The translations under genes were made by a program, and so were the position numbers. From Bradyrhizobium agreste (GTDB lineage: Bacteria; Pseudomonadota; Alphaproteobacteria; Rhizobiales; Xanthobacteraceae), in the NCBI RefSeq assembly GCF_016031625.1, contig NZ_JACCHP010000017.1, positions 158,397-222,396 on the forward strand: 64,000 nt of DNA. The letters are read 5' to 3'. Shown piece after piece: positions 33,897 to 42,350 of the stretch (positions are counted from its first letter, which is position 1; every line of letters starts with the position of its first letter). The notes under the pieces were generated by a model. The model was given only the letters and a program-made list of their open reading frames with translations. It was not told where the DNA came from and did no database searches.

Positions 33897-36590
33897 ATGT
33901 CGACTTACCGTCTGAACAATCTGCTGTCGCCGCGCTCGGTCGCGCTCGTCGGCGCGAGCGCGCGTCCGGCGTCCGTTGGACGCGCGGTTCTGGAGAACAT
34001 TCGCCAGGCCGGATTCAAGGGGCGGTTTGGCCTCGTCAATCCGCGCCACGCCGAGATCGGCGGTCTTGCGGCGGTGAAGAGCCTGGACAGGCTGGACTTC
34101 GTGCCCGAGCTCGTCGTCGTCACCGCGCCCGCGGGCGAGATTCCGGGCATCGTCGACCAGGCCGGACGTCGCGGGTCTGCGGGTGCGCTGATCGTCTCGG
34201 CCGGTCTCGGCCAGGGACCGGGATCGCTGCAGGAGGCGACTAGCGCTGCTGCCCGCAAACATGGCATGCGGCTGATCGGGCCGAACTGCCTCGGCATCAT
34301 GATGCCGGGCGTCAGCCTGAATGCCAGTTTCGCCGCGCACATGCCGGGGGCCGGCAACCTCGCGCTGATCTCGCAGTCGGGTGCCATTGCCGCTGGCATG
34401 GTGGATTGGGCCGCGCAGCGCGGCGTCGGCTTCTCCGGCATCGTCTCGATCGGCGATCAGATCGACGTCGACATTGCCGATCTGCTCGACCATTTCGCGA
34501 TGGATCACAAGACCCGCGCGATCCTGCTCTACATCGAGGCGATCAAGGATGCGCGCAAGTTCATGTCGGCGGCGCGCGCGGCCGCGCGGGTGAAACCCGT
34601 CGTGGTGGTGAAGTCCGGCCGCATGGCGCAGGGTGCGAAGGCCGCTGCCACGCATACCGGGGCGCTCGCCGGTGCCGACGCCGTCTATGATGCGGCGTTC
34701 CGCCGCGCGGGCGTGCTGCGGGTATCCGATCTGCGCGAGCTGTTCGACTGTGCCGAGACCCTCGGCCGGGTCGAATCGCCGACGGGAAAGCGTCTCGCCA
34801 TCCTGACCAACGGTGGCGGCATCGGCGTCCTCGCCGTCGATCGATTGGTCGAGCTCGGAGGTATTCCGGCGACGATCTCGACTGATGCGCGCGGGAAGAT
34901 CGATGCGGCGCTGCCGCCGACCTGGTCGGGTGCAAACCCCGTCGACATCGTGGGCGACGCCGACGCTGCGCGTTATGCTGCGGCGCTGGAGGAATTGCTG
35001 GCCGATCGCGACAACGACGCAGTCCTCGTCCTCAACGTGCAGACGGCGATCGCATCGGCCGCCGAGATCGCCAAGACCGTGACGGAGCTCGTGGCTAAGT
35101 ATCGCGAGCAGCACCGCCGATGGGCAAAGCCCGTGCTGGCGGCCTGGGTCGGCGCCGATCAGCACATCATCCAGGCACTCTCCAGCGCCGGGGTGCCGAA
35201 CTATCCGACCGAGGACGATGCCGTGCGCGGCTTCATGCATCTGGTCCGGCACCGGGAAGTGGTGGAGGAGCTGAGCCAGGTGCCCCCCGCGATGCCCGAT
35301 ACGTTCGTTCCGGATGCCAGGGGGGCCAGGGAGATCGTCACGGCGGCGATCGCGGACGGCCGCCAGTGGCTCGAACCTGTCGAGATCAAGCACCTGCTCG
35401 AAGCCTATGACATCGCGATGGTGCCGACCTATGCGGCGGCCGATGTCGAGCAGGCGGTGACCTATGCAAAGGATATCTTCGCGCAAGGCGGCACCGTCGT
35501 GCTGAAGATCATGTCGCGGGACATCACCCACAAATCCGACGTCGGCGGTGTCGTGCTCAATCTGACGACGCCGGAGGCCGTGCGTGCGGCGGCCACCGAC
35601 ATTCTTGCGCGAGCCAGAAAGCTGCGGCCCGAGGCCCGCATCGGCGGCGTCATCGTCCAGGCCATGGTCGTCAAAGCAAAGGCACGCGAGCTGATCCTGG
35701 GTCTCGCCGACGATCCGACCTTCGGCACGGTGGTCGTTTTCGGCCGCGGCGGCACGGCAGTGGAGATCATCAACGACAAGGCGCTGGCGCTGCCGCCGCT
35801 CGACCTGCAACTGGCCCGCGATCTGATAGACCGCACGCGCGTGTCACGGCTGTTGAAGTCCTATCGCGACGTGCCGGCGGTCAAGCAGGACGCCGTCGCC
35901 ATGGTGCTGGTCAAGCTGGCGCAGATGGCGGCCGACATTCCCGAGATCCGCGAGTTCGACATCAATCCGTTGCTGGCGGACGAAACCGGCGTGACCGCGG
36001 TGGACGCCCGCGTCGCGGTCGGGCCGCCGCAGCGGAAGTTCGCCGGCTCCGGTCCGGCCAATTTCGCCGTTCGCGCCTATCCGTCGCAATGGGAGCGCCG
36101 CCTCGAGCTCAAGGACGACTGGCGCATCTTCGTGCGCCCGATGCGCCCCGAGGACGAGCCGACCATCCACGAATTCCTGCGTCACGTCACGGCACACGAC
36201 CTGCGCCTGCGCTTCTTCGCCCCGATGAAGGAGTTCACGCACGAATTCATCGCACGCCTGACCCAGCTCGACTATGCGCGCGCGATGGCCTTCATCGCAT
36301 TCGACGAGGCCACCGGCGAAATGGTCGGCGTGGTCCGGCTCCATTCCGACTCGATCTACGAGACCGGCGAATACGCGATCCTGCTGCGGTCCGACCTGAA
36401 GGGCAGGGGGCTCGGCTGGGCCCTCATGCAGCTGATCATCGACTACGCGCGGTCGGAAGGATTGAAGACCATATCGGGCGACGTGCTGCAGGAGAACACC
36501 GTGATGCTCGACATGTGCCGGCAGCTCGGCTTCGAGGTCAGGCCGGACCCGGCCGAGCCTGAAATCTGCGACGTCAGGCTGAAGCTCTGA
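33897..36590 (+). CDS. Pat/YfiQ-like protein: acyl-CoA synthetase (NDP-forming) domains with C-terminal GNAT acetyltransferase
   Basis: 897 residues, close to E. coli PatZ/YfiQ. N-terminal CoA-binding domain (SVALVGASARPASVGRAVLENI), succinyl-CoA-synthetase-like domains (GPNCLGIMMPG, SQSGAIAAGMVDWA, ILTNGGGIGVLAVD), an ATP-grasp part (VVLKIMSRDITHKSDVGGVVLN) and a GNAT domain at residues about 730-890 (LLRSDLKGRGLGWALMQ, the acetyl-CoA loop). Members acetylate lysines of acetyl-CoA synthetase and other metabolic enzymes, with the synthetase part acting as sensor. Lies 63 bp after the universal stress protein gene and may share its FixK/FNR-controlled promoter. No strong ribosome site is visible before ATG 33897. 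Confidence 0.88.
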   Translation: MSTYRLNNLLSPRSVALVGASARPASVGRAVLENIRQAGFKGRFGLVNPRHAEIGGLAAVKSLDRLDFVPELVVVTAPAGEIPGIVDQAGRRGSAGALIVSAGLGQGPGSLQEATSAAARKHGMRLIGPNCLGIMMPGVSLNASFAAHMPGAGNLALISQSGAIAAGMVDWAAQRGVGFSGIVSIGDQIDVDIADLLDHFAMDHKTRAILLYIEAIKDARKFMSAARAAARVKPVVVVKSGRMAQGAKAAATHTGALAGADAVYDAAFRRAGVLRVSDLRELFDCAETLGRVESPTGKRLAILTNGGGIGVLAVDRLVELGGIPATISTDARGKIDAALPPTWSGANPVDIVGDADAARYAAALEELLADRDNDAVLVLNVQTAIASAAEIAKTVTELVAKYREQHRRWAKPVLAAWVGADQHIIQALSSAGVPNYPTEDDAVRGFMHLVRHREVVEELSQVPPAMPDTFVPDARGAREIVTAAIADGRQWLEPVEIKHLLEAYDIAMVPTYAAADVEQAVTYAKDIFAQGGTVVLKIMSRDITHKSDVGGVVLNLTTPEAVRAAATDILARARKLRPEARIGGVIVQAMVVKAKARELILGLADDPTFGTVVVFGRGGTAVEIINDKALALPPLDLQLARDLIDRTRVSRLLKSYRDVPAVKQDAVAMVLVKLAQMAADIPEIREFDINPLLADETGVTAVDARVAVGPPQRKFAGSGPANFAVRAYPSQWERRLELKDDWRIFVRPMRPEDEPTIHEFLRHVTAHDLRLRFFAPMKEFTHEFIARLTQLDYARAMAFIAFDEATGEMVGVVRLHSDSIYETGEYAILLRSDLKGRGLGWALMQLIIDYARSEGLKTISGDVLQENTVMLDMCRQLGFEVRPDPAEPEICDVRLKL

Positions 36591-36961
36591 CGTCCGGACC
36601 TGCGCGCTGAATCAGGTTTGTGGCACGACGGAGGTGTACTCCCCTCCCGCTTGCGCACTGAGTCCTTCTGGCGGCGCAGGCGCGCTGTGCGCGAATGCGA
36701 ATTTCGAAATGTCGATGAAGGGTTTATGCGCAACCGCGTCGGGATGGTCGCGGCTTTCAGGCCGTGACGCTCGTGACTGTTGCGATGATGCTAGTATGCC
36801 ACTGTTTTGCCCGACGTGCCAGGATTTATTTCGTAAATCCGAAAATGCTTCGTCCATCCCGCAAGTCCTTGTTCTGACAGGGGCGGTCTACTGTGCATGG
36901 GGTTGTTTTCGAATTTTTGTTGGGAGGCAGCGTTCTGGCGTAGCCGCCCTCGAACCTCATC
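36591..36961. other. intergenic region without a supported gene
   Basis: Lies between the Pat-like gene and the convergent holin-X gene. Short frames on both strands have no family signature and no ribosome site. The part around 36780-36920 is visibly AT-richer than the flanks (for example GGATTTATTTCGTAAATCC, itself a short inverted repeat). I see nothing else assignable. Confidence 0.5.
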
Positions 36962-36993
36962 CTGAGGGCCCGCCAACGGCGGGCGTCTCAGGA
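36962..36993. terminator. strong hairpin at the end of the holin-X/DUF883 operon
   Basis: Nested inverted repeat: CCTGAG (36962) pairs with CTCAGG (ending 36993), and inside it GCCCGCC (36969) pairs with GGCGGGC (ending 36985) around an AAC loop. No T-run follows. It overlaps the last codons of the minus-strand gene. Resembles a repeat type frequent in Bradyrhizobium intergenic DNA. Confidence 0.55.
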
Positions 36994-37476
36994 GCGCGCT
37001 TCAGCCGAATTTGCGTCGGCGGATGTCCTGGCCGACGTCCGCAGATTCTTGATGATGATCGCGATCAGCGGCATCAGCATCGGCACGATCGTGCTGAGCG
37101 GATGATGCACCGCGCCTGACACCTGGGCCTGGAGCGCACGCGCCTCGAGCTGGAGGGCTTCGATGGAGGTGTCATGAATTTCGTTGGCGAGCTCGATGTC
37201 ACGCCCCGACGGAGCGCGGCCGGCGATCAGGAAGAGAGCGGCCGCGATGACGAAATTGACGGCGCCGAGGATGGCAGCCGCGGCAATCGCGCTCCAGATC
37301 TGCACCAACGCGAAATAGGCCGACAGCTCCAGCATCAGCAGCCCGAACGCGGCGATCAGCGCCGCGAAGGCGCGCAGCCCGAGGCCGATCAGCAAATGGC
37401 GCAGCCTGATGTCGGCGATGATCCTGTCGGTGCGCCACAGCACGCGCAGATGTTTGACGACATTCTCGGTATTCAC
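36988..37476 (-). CDS. holin-X (YqjE-like) family membrane protein
   Basis: 162 residues with two adjacent hydrophobic segments in the first half (LLIGLGLRAFAALIAAFGLLML and IWSAIAAAAILGAVNFVIAAALFLIAG), then an amphipathic helix and a third hydrophobic stretch (PLSTIVPMLMPLIAIII). This matches the putative holin-X / YqjE family of inner-membrane proteins, which usually neighbour ElaB/YqjD-type proteins, as here. Starts with GTG at 37476, immediately adjoining the stop of the DUF883 gene. Function in stress or stationary phase is inferred only. Confidence 0.75.
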   Translation of the reverse strand: MNTENVVKHLRVLWRTDRIIADIRLRHLLIGLGLRAFAALIAAFGLLMLELSAYFALVQIWSAIAAAAILGAVNFVIAAALFLIAGRAPSGRDIELANEIHDTSIEALQLEARALQAQVSGAVHHPLSTIVPMLMPLIAIIIKNLRTSARTSADANSAEARS

Positions 37477-37752
37477 CTAGTGTCTCCTCAGCATGAAGCC
37501 GACAACCACGCCCAGTGCGAAGGCGGAGGCGAGCGAGCTGATCGGACGCTCCGCAACGAGGTCCTGGAGCTGCTCCCCCTCTTGTTCGACGGTCTCGCCG
37601 AGCTCGGCGAGCGCGGCCCTGACCTGACCGGCGAGCGCTTCGGTGCGAGCTTTCGAGCTCTCGAACATCTCCTCGCCGGCGGTGCTCAAGAGGCGGGTGA
37701 CGTCGACCTTCAACGCCTGCAATTCCTCGCTCATCCTGTCACTGTCGAACAT
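37477..37752 (-). CDS. DUF883 (ElaB/YqjD-like) membrane-anchored protein
   Basis: 91 residues: a long helix rich in Glu/Ala (LKVDVTRLLSTAGEEMFESS, then AGQVRAALAELGETVEQEGE) and a C-terminal membrane anchor with a glycine pattern (SSLASAFALGVVVGFMLRRH). This is the layout of YqjD/ElaB proteins, which anchor in the inner membrane and bind stationary-phase ribosomes in E. coli. ATG 37752 used; ATG 37734 is an alternative. Operon with the holin-X gene downstream. A FixK/FNR-type box lies 58 bp upstream. Confidence 0.78.
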   Translation of the reverse strand: MFDSDRMSEELQALKVDVTRLLSTAGEEMFESSKARTEALAGQVRAALAELGETVEQEGEQLQDLVAERPISSLASAFALGVVVGFMLRRH

Positions 37753-37809
37753 GGATCTAGTGTCCCCATTGAACCCAAGCGAGCCTAGGACCCGCCGGCG
37801 CGATCGCGC

Positions 37810-37823
37810 TTGATTTGCGTCAA
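37810..37823. promoter_or_regulatory. FixK/FNR-type box (TTGATTTGCGTCAA)
   Basis: TTGAT-N4-GTCAA pattern in the divergent region 37753-37925. Centre about 64 bp from the DUF883 start, the more likely target; the Mla-type permease start is 109 bp away on the other side. Confidence 0.6.
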
Positions 37824-37925
37824 GAGGCGGGCGTGTTCGGGTCTGTTGAGACAGGTCAATCCGGCCGCCACATGCTGGCCTAGAAATGCCGGCTGGGGAC
37901 CAATTGTCCCGATGAGGTGGAAAGC

Positions 37926-39062
37926 GTGAACCACGAACCGCTGCTGCACGTGACACCGTCCGGCGACGTGCTGAAATTGCGCCCCGAGGGGCCATGGACC
38001 GCCGCGAACGTGATGACGCTCGAGACTTTGTCCCGTTCGGTCGGGACCGACGTCGATCGCTCACGCGCCGTCACCTTGGACATGTCGGGCATCAGCGCGC
38101 TCGATACGCTCGGCGCCTGGGTCCTGGAGAAGCTGTCGCGCAGGGCCGCCTCGTCAGGCCGGCCAGCCGAGTTCGTCGGCGTCGCCGATCATTTCAGCGG
38201 GCTGCTGGACGAGGTGCGCCAGGTCAACCGCCACACACCGGGTCCGAGCGCTGCGCCGAATCCGGTTCTGGCGAGGCTGGGCGAGCTCGGCAAGTCCGCG
38301 GTCGGCGCGCGGGAAGACATCACGATCTTCCTCCAGATGCTCGGCGCCTTGTTCATGGCCATCATCGGCGTGCTGCGCCGGCCGCGTTCGCTGCGGCTGA
38401 CCTCGCTGGTGTATCAGCTCTACCGCATCGGGTGGCAGGCGATCCCCATCGTCACGCTGATCACCTTCCTGATCGGCGCCATCATCGCGCAGCAGGGCTT
38501 CTTCCACTTCCGCAGATTCGGCGCGGAATCGTATACGGTCGACATGGTCGGCATCCTGGTGCTGCGCGAGCTCGGCGTGCTGATCGTCGCCATCATGGTC
38601 GCCGGCAGGTCGGGGAGCGCCTACACCGCCGAGCTCGGCTCGATGAAGATGCGCGAGGAGATCGACGCGCTCTCGACCATGGGGCTCGATCCGGTCGACG
38701 TCCTGATCCTGCCGCGCGTTGCGGCCCTGGTCATTGCGCTGCCCATCCTCACCTTCATCGGATCGATCGCCGCGCTCTACGGCGGCGGGCTCGTCGCGCA
38801 GTTCTATGGCGACATGGGGCCGGCGATCTACATCGCGCGCCTGCACGAGGCTATTTCCGTCACCCATTTCGAGGTCGGCATCCTGAAGGCGCCGTTCATG
38901 GCGCTGGTGATCGGGATCGTGGCCTGCAGCGAGGGATTGCGCGTCAAGGGGAGCGCCGAGTCGCTGGGGCGGCAGACCACGACCTCGGTTGTGAAATCGA
39001 TCTTCCTGGTCATCGTGCTCGACGGTCTGTTCGCGGTCTTCTTTGCCTCGATCGGAATGTGA
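37926..39062 (+). CDS. MlaE-type ABC permease with N-terminal STAS domain
   Basis: 378 residues. Residues 1-110 form a STAS-like domain (SRAVTLDMSGISALDTLGAWVLEKL); in the E. coli Mla system this domain (MlaB) is a separate protein. The rest is an MlaE permease (LITFLIGAIIAQQGFFHF, ELGVLIVAIMVAGRSGSAYTAELGSMKMREEIDAL, GIVACSEGLRVKG). GTG 37926 is chosen because GAGG lies eight bases before it; GTG 37917 is possible. Operon with ATPase (39065) and MCE protein (39836). Inner-membrane part of a phospholipid or other lipid transporter between membranes. Confidence 0.9.
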   Translation: MNHEPLLHVTPSGDVLKLRPEGPWTAANVMTLETLSRSVGTDVDRSRAVTLDMSGISALDTLGAWVLEKLSRRAASSGRPAEFVGVADHFSGLLDEVRQVNRHTPGPSAAPNPVLARLGELGKSAVGAREDITIFLQMLGALFMAIIGVLRRPRSLRLTSLVYQLYRIGWQAIPIVTLITFLIGAIIAQQGFFHFRRFGAESYTVDMVGILVLRELGVLIVAIMVAGRSGSAYTAELGSMKMREEIDALSTMGLDPVDVLILPRVAALVIALPILTFIGSIAALYGGGLVAQFYGDMGPAIYIARLHEAISVTHFEVGILKAPFMALVIGIVACSEGLRVKGSAESLGRQTTTSVVKSIFLVIVLDGLFAVFFASIGM

Positions 39063-39064
39063 CG

Positions 39065-39832
39065 ATGGACGCATTCCAAGACCAGTTCGCGATCCGCGTC
39101 CGCGATCTCGTGGTCGGCTTCGGCCGCCAGACCGTGCTCGACCATCTGTCGCTCGACGTTCGCCGCGGCGAGATCCTCGGGCTGGTGGGCGCATCCGGCG
39201 GCGGCAAGTCGGTCCTGATGCGGACCATCATCGGGCTGATCCCGCGCCGGAGCGGGACCATCGAGGTCATGGGACAACCCGCCGGCGGCCACGGCCGCGG
39301 CGCAGCGACGGCATGGGGCATCCTGTTTCAGCAGGGCGCGCTGTTCTCCTCGTTGACGGTGCGCCAGAACGTCCAGTTTCCCTTGCGCGAGAATCTCGTC
39401 CTGTCGCAGGAGCTGATGGACGAGATCGCGATCGCCAAGCTCGAAATGGTCGGCCTGCGTGCCGAGGACGCCGACAAATATCCGGCGGAGCTGTCCGGCG
39501 GCATGACCAAGCGCGTGGCGCTGGCGCGCGCGCTCGCGCTCGATCCGCCGATCCTGTTCCTGGACGAGCCGACCTCGGGCCTCGACCCGATCGCCGCCGG
39601 CGAGTTCGACGCGCTGATCAAGACGCTACAAAAGACCCTGGAGCTCACCGTGTTCATGGTGACCCATGACCTTGCGAGCCTGACCACGGTCTGCGACCGC
39701 GTCGCCGCGCTCGCCGACGGCAAGATCGTGGCGATCGGCCCGATGCGCGAATTGCTGCAATCCGAGCATCCCTGGGTGCGTGCTTATTTCCACGGCAAGC
39801 GCTCGCAGATGCTGCAACACGAGATGAGATGA
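39065..39832 (+). CDS. MlaF-type ABC transporter ATP-binding protein
   Basis: 255 residues. Walker A GASGGGKSVL, Q-loop LFQQGALFSSLTV, signature LSGGMTKRVALARALAL, Walker B ILFLDEPTSGLDP, switch histidine in MVTHDLASL. The LSGGMxKR signature and FQxGALF motif are characteristic of MlaF/Ttg2A/TrcA transporters of MCE systems. Starts 2 bp after the permease stop. Energises lipid transfer with the permease and MCE subunit. Confidence 0.92.
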   Translation: MDAFQDQFAIRVRDLVVGFGRQTVLDHLSLDVRRGEILGLVGASGGGKSVLMRTIIGLIPRRSGTIEVMGQPAGGHGRGAATAWGILFQQGALFSSLTVRQNVQFPLRENLVLSQELMDEIAIAKLEMVGLRAEDADKYPAELSGGMTKRVALARALALDPPILFLDEPTSGLDPIAAGEFDALIKTLQKTLELTVFMVTHDLASLTTVCDRVAALADGKIVAIGPMRELLQSEHPWVRAYFHGKRSQMLQHEMR

Positions 39833-39835
39833 GAG

Positions 39836-40939
39836 ATGGAAACCCGCGCTCCCTATGTGCTGATCGGCAGTTTCGTGCTGGCCGCGATCGTCGCGGTGTT
39901 CGGCTTCGTCTATTGGCTCAACAACACCGGCGGCATTGGGCCGCGCACGAGCTATCACGTCCAATTCCAGGGCCCGGTGCCCGGCCTCCTGGTCGGCGCC
40001 GGCGTGCTGTTCAACGGCATTCGGGTCGGAGAGGTCACCCAGCTCGGGCTCGCGCCCGATAACCCGCGCTTCGTCAATGCGACGATCTCGGTCGCCACGG
40101 CGACGCCGGTGCGTGCCGACACCAAGGTCGGTCTCGAATTCCAGGGCCTGACCGGCGTTCCCGTGGTGACATTGGTGGGCGGCATGATCGTCGCCAAGTC
40201 CGGCGAGCTGCCAACCCTGATTGCGGAGGCCGGCGCAGGCCAGAGCATGACGCAGGCGGCGCGCGAGGCGCTGCGGCGGGTCGACACCGTGCTTCAGGAC
40301 AATTCCGGCCCGCTGAAGGACACCATTGCCAATTTCAAGACCTTCTCCGACGGGCTCGCACGCAACGCCGGCAAGATCGACGGCATCCTGGCGGGCCTCG
40401 AGAAGATGACCGGCGGCGGCACGCCGGCGCAGAAGATCACCTACGACCTGCGCACGCCCCAGAATCTCGGGCCGGCCGGCAAGATGCTAGCCGCCTCACT
40501 GGCCATTCCCGAGCCGACGGCCGTGGCGATGCTGCAGACCCAGCGCATGCTGTTCGCGCCGAGCGGGGACAGGCCGGGCTTTGCGGACTTCCTCTGGGCT
40601 GACAGCATTCCGAAACTGGTGCAGGCGCGCCTCATCGACAGTTTCGAGAATTACGACATCGCCCACGCCCCACTGCGCACGACGGACCTCGGGCCGGCGG
40701 ATTACCAGCTCCTGATCGACATCCGGTGCTTTCGGATCGCCACGGACGGGGAAGCTCGGGCCGAGATCGGACTGTCGGCGCGGATCGTCGACAAGAACGG
40801 CAAGGTGATCGCATCGCGGCTCATCGAGACCAGCGAAAAGCTCGACAAGGTCGAACCGGCCGCTTCAGTCGCCGCCTTCGATGCGGCCTTCGCGCGCATC
40901 GCCAAGGAGCTGATCGGATGGACCGTGCAGGCGGTGTGA
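39836..40939 (+). CDS. MCE (MlaD-type) protein fused to an ABC-transport auxiliary (PqiC-like) domain
   Basis: 367 residues. N-terminal membrane anchor (LIGSFVLAAIVAVFGFVYWL), then one MCE domain (about 40-120: YHVQFQGPVPGLLVGAGVLFNGIRVGEV, LTGVPVVTLVGG), a helical linker (about 130-200), and a C-terminal region (about 200-365: MLQTQRMLFAPSGDRPGFAD, WADSIPKLVQARLIDSFEN) that resembles PqiC/auxiliary lipoproteins, usually a separate outer-membrane lipoprotein. No lipobox precedes this C-terminal part, so here it is tethered to the inner membrane through the MCE protein. Third gene of the operon, 3 bp after the ATPase. Confidence 0.85.
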   Translation: METRAPYVLIGSFVLAAIVAVFGFVYWLNNTGGIGPRTSYHVQFQGPVPGLLVGAGVLFNGIRVGEVTQLGLAPDNPRFVNATISVATATPVRADTKVGLEFQGLTGVPVVTLVGGMIVAKSGELPTLIAEAGAGQSMTQAAREALRRVDTVLQDNSGPLKDTIANFKTFSDGLARNAGKIDGILAGLEKMTGGGTPAQKITYDLRTPQNLGPAGKMLAASLAIPEPTAVAMLQTQRMLFAPSGDRPGFADFLWADSIPKLVQARLIDSFENYDIAHAPLRTTDLGPADYQLLIDIRCFRIATDGEARAEIGLSARIVDKNGKVIASRLIETSEKLDKVEPAASVAAFDAAFARIAKELIGWTVQAV

Positions 40940-40945
40940 GGCCGA

Positions 40946-41263
40946 CTATTCCAGCGTCTTCAGATAGGACAGCAGGTCGTGGATCTGGTCCGGGCTGAAC
41001 TCGAAGGCCGGCATGTCGGCATGTCCGGTGTAGATCCCCTCGGCCAGCGCTTCGCCGAGGCTGTTGATCGGATAGCGCCGATGCAGGTTGCGCAGCGGGG
41101 GCGCGATCTCCAGCGGGCTCCTGGAGGCGCGGTCGATCGCGTGACAGCGCGCGCAATTGGCTCGGGCAAGAGCCTTGCCGCGTTGTTCGGCTGTCGGGGC
41201 CGCTAGCGCAGGCGTGATCAGAAGCAGCCCAATCAGGCCGTGACGCAGTGCGCTTTGCAGCAT
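40946..41263 (-). CDS. small c-type cytochrome
   Basis: 105 residues: signal peptide (MLQSALRHGLIGLLLITPALA), then one haem-binding site CARCH (residues 37-41 region), a proline segment IAPPLRNL and the axial methionine in GHADMPAFEFSPDQIHDLLSYL. Periplasmic class I monohaem cytochrome. ATG 41263 used, since the open frame further upstream covers the divergent promoter. A FixK/FNR-type box lies 55 bp upstream, so it is probably an electron carrier made at low oxygen. Convergent with the MCE protein gene (6 bp gap). Confidence 0.9.
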   Translation of the reverse strand: MLQSALRHGLIGLLLITPALAAPTAEQRGKALARANCARCHAIDRASRSPLEIAPPLRNLHRRYPINSLGEALAEGIYTGHADMPAFEFSPDQIHDLLSYLKTLE

Positions 41264-41317
41264 GGAATCATCCCGTCGAACCGTGAAAGCAGAATAAGAG
41301 GGGGGTGCCAGCCGAAT

Positions 41318-41331
41318 TTGATCTGAGTCAA
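41318..41331. promoter_or_regulatory. FixK/FNR-type box (TTGATCTGAGTCAA)
   Basis: TTGAT-N4-GTCAA pattern between the divergent cytochrome c and FNR-like genes. Centre about 61 bp from the cytochrome start and 90 bp from the regulator start; may serve both. Confidence 0.65.
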
Positions 41332-41414
41332 TCGGCTGCGGCACGGTGCAGTAAAATGCAGCCGCGCGGTGGACTCGGCCTGACGTCGGGAGCGGCCGGC
41401 GCGGGGAGCGGTGG

Positions 41415-42128
41415 ATGAAGCCTTTCGCGGTCACGAGTGAGCCGAACGGGCATTTTTGCGACGATTGTGCCGTTCGCGGAGCGGCGGTCTGCTCGTCGCT
41501 GGATGCGGCCGAACTCCGGGAGTTCGAGCATCTCGGCCGCCGCGTCCACTTTGGTTCGGGCGAGACCGTGTTTTCCGAGGAGGACATCACGACCTCGTTC
41601 TACAACGTCCTCGAAGGCGTCATGCGGCTGTACAAGCTGCTGCCTGACGGCCGGCGGCAGATCGTCGGCTTTGCCTTGCCCGGTGATTTCCTGGGAATGA
41701 ATCTGTCCGGCCGTCACAATTTTTCGGCCGATGCGATCGGCGCGGTGAACGTTTGCCAATTCCCAAAAGGGCCCTTCGGCCGTTTCATCGAGGGCCGGCC
41801 GCAATTGCTCAGGCGGATCAACGAGCTGGCCATTCGCGAGTTGAGCCAGGCTCGCGACCACATGGTCCTGCTCGGCCGACGCTCGGCCGATGAGAAGGTG
41901 GCGACCTTTCTGCTTGGCTGGCGTGAGCGGCTGGTCTCGCTCATGGGTCTGTCCGACATGGTAGCGCTTCCAATGAGCCGCCAGGATATCGCCGATTATC
42001 TCGGCCTGACCATCGAGACCGTCAGCCGCACCTTCACCAAACTGGAGCGTCTGGGCGTGATCGAGATCATTCATGGCGGCATCACCCTGCTCGATCCGGC
42101 CCGCGTCGAGGCCATGGCCGCCGCCTGA
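41415..42128 (+). CDS. FNR-type oxygen-sensing regulator (FnrN/AadR-like)
   Basis: 237 residues. Cyclic-nucleotide-binding-like domain and C-terminal helix-turn-helix MSRQDIADYLGLTIETVSRTFTKLERLG, where the E-xx-SR recognition pattern matches FNR/FixK proteins that read TTGAT-N4-ATCAA. Cysteines Cys15, Cys18, Cys26 (C-x2-C-x7-C) and Cys114 fit the [4Fe-4S] ligands of FNR-type, not plain FixK, regulators. It should therefore sense oxygen directly. Probable autoregulation through the box at 41318, and plausible control of the other boxes from 27 to 42 kb. GGGGAG precedes the start. Confidence 0.88.
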   Translation: MKPFAVTSEPNGHFCDDCAVRGAAVCSSLDAAELREFEHLGRRVHFGSGETVFSEEDITTSFYNVLEGVMRLYKLLPDGRRQIVGFALPGDFLGMNLSGRHNFSADAIGAVNVCQFPKGPFGRFIEGRPQLLRRINELAIRELSQARDHMVLLGRRSADEKVATFLLGWRERLVSLMGLSDMVALPMSRQDIADYLGLTIETVSRTFTKLERLGVIEIIHGGITLLDPARVEAMAAA

Positions 42129-42156
42129 CCTCCCGTCCACGGCGTCTTCGGCAAAT

Positions 42157-42170
42157 TTGATCCCGATCAA
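42157..42170. promoter_or_regulatory. FixK/FNR-type box (TTGATCCCGATCAA)
   Basis: Perfect match to TTGAT-N4-ATCAA. Centre about 58 bp upstream of the 42-residue membrane protein gene. Confidence 0.7.
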
Positions 42171-42221
42171 TGACGCCGGCCATGCCCCGCAAAATAATGC
42201 CGGAAACAGATCCGGGAGGGG

Positions 42222-42350
42222 ATGATGCCCGCTGATGCGTTGCTGGTGACCGTTGTCGTCGTCGCGATCTTCGTCGTGTTTGGCGCAGTTCTGGCTTGGG
42301 CAGACCGGCAAACCAGCGCGGGCCGGCTCGATCCGGATTCCAGGCCCTGA
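42222..42350 (+). CDS. small single-pass membrane protein (42 residues)
   Basis: Two ATG codons (42222 and 42225) after a GGGAGGGG ribosome site. The product is MMPADA, a hydrophobic segment (LLVTVVVVAIFVVFGAVLAW) and a short polar tail ADRQTSAG to RP. The perfect FNR/FixK box 52 bp upstream and the good ribosome site support a real gene. Small one-helix proteins of this kind occur with cytochrome oxidases in rhizobial low-oxygen regulons, but no oxidase gene is here. Function unknown. The following 42351-42631 holds nothing I can assign. Confidence 0.7.
   Translation: MMPADALLVTVVVVAIFVVFGAVLAWADRQTSAGRLDPDSRP

Noticed and set aside
31836..35810. Very long minus-strand open frame (1324 codons) covering the ADH gene and beyond
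   Set aside because: Only its last 327 codons resemble a protein family (ADH). The rest lies antisense to the universal stress and Pat-like genes and has the composition of a GC-rich shadow frame.
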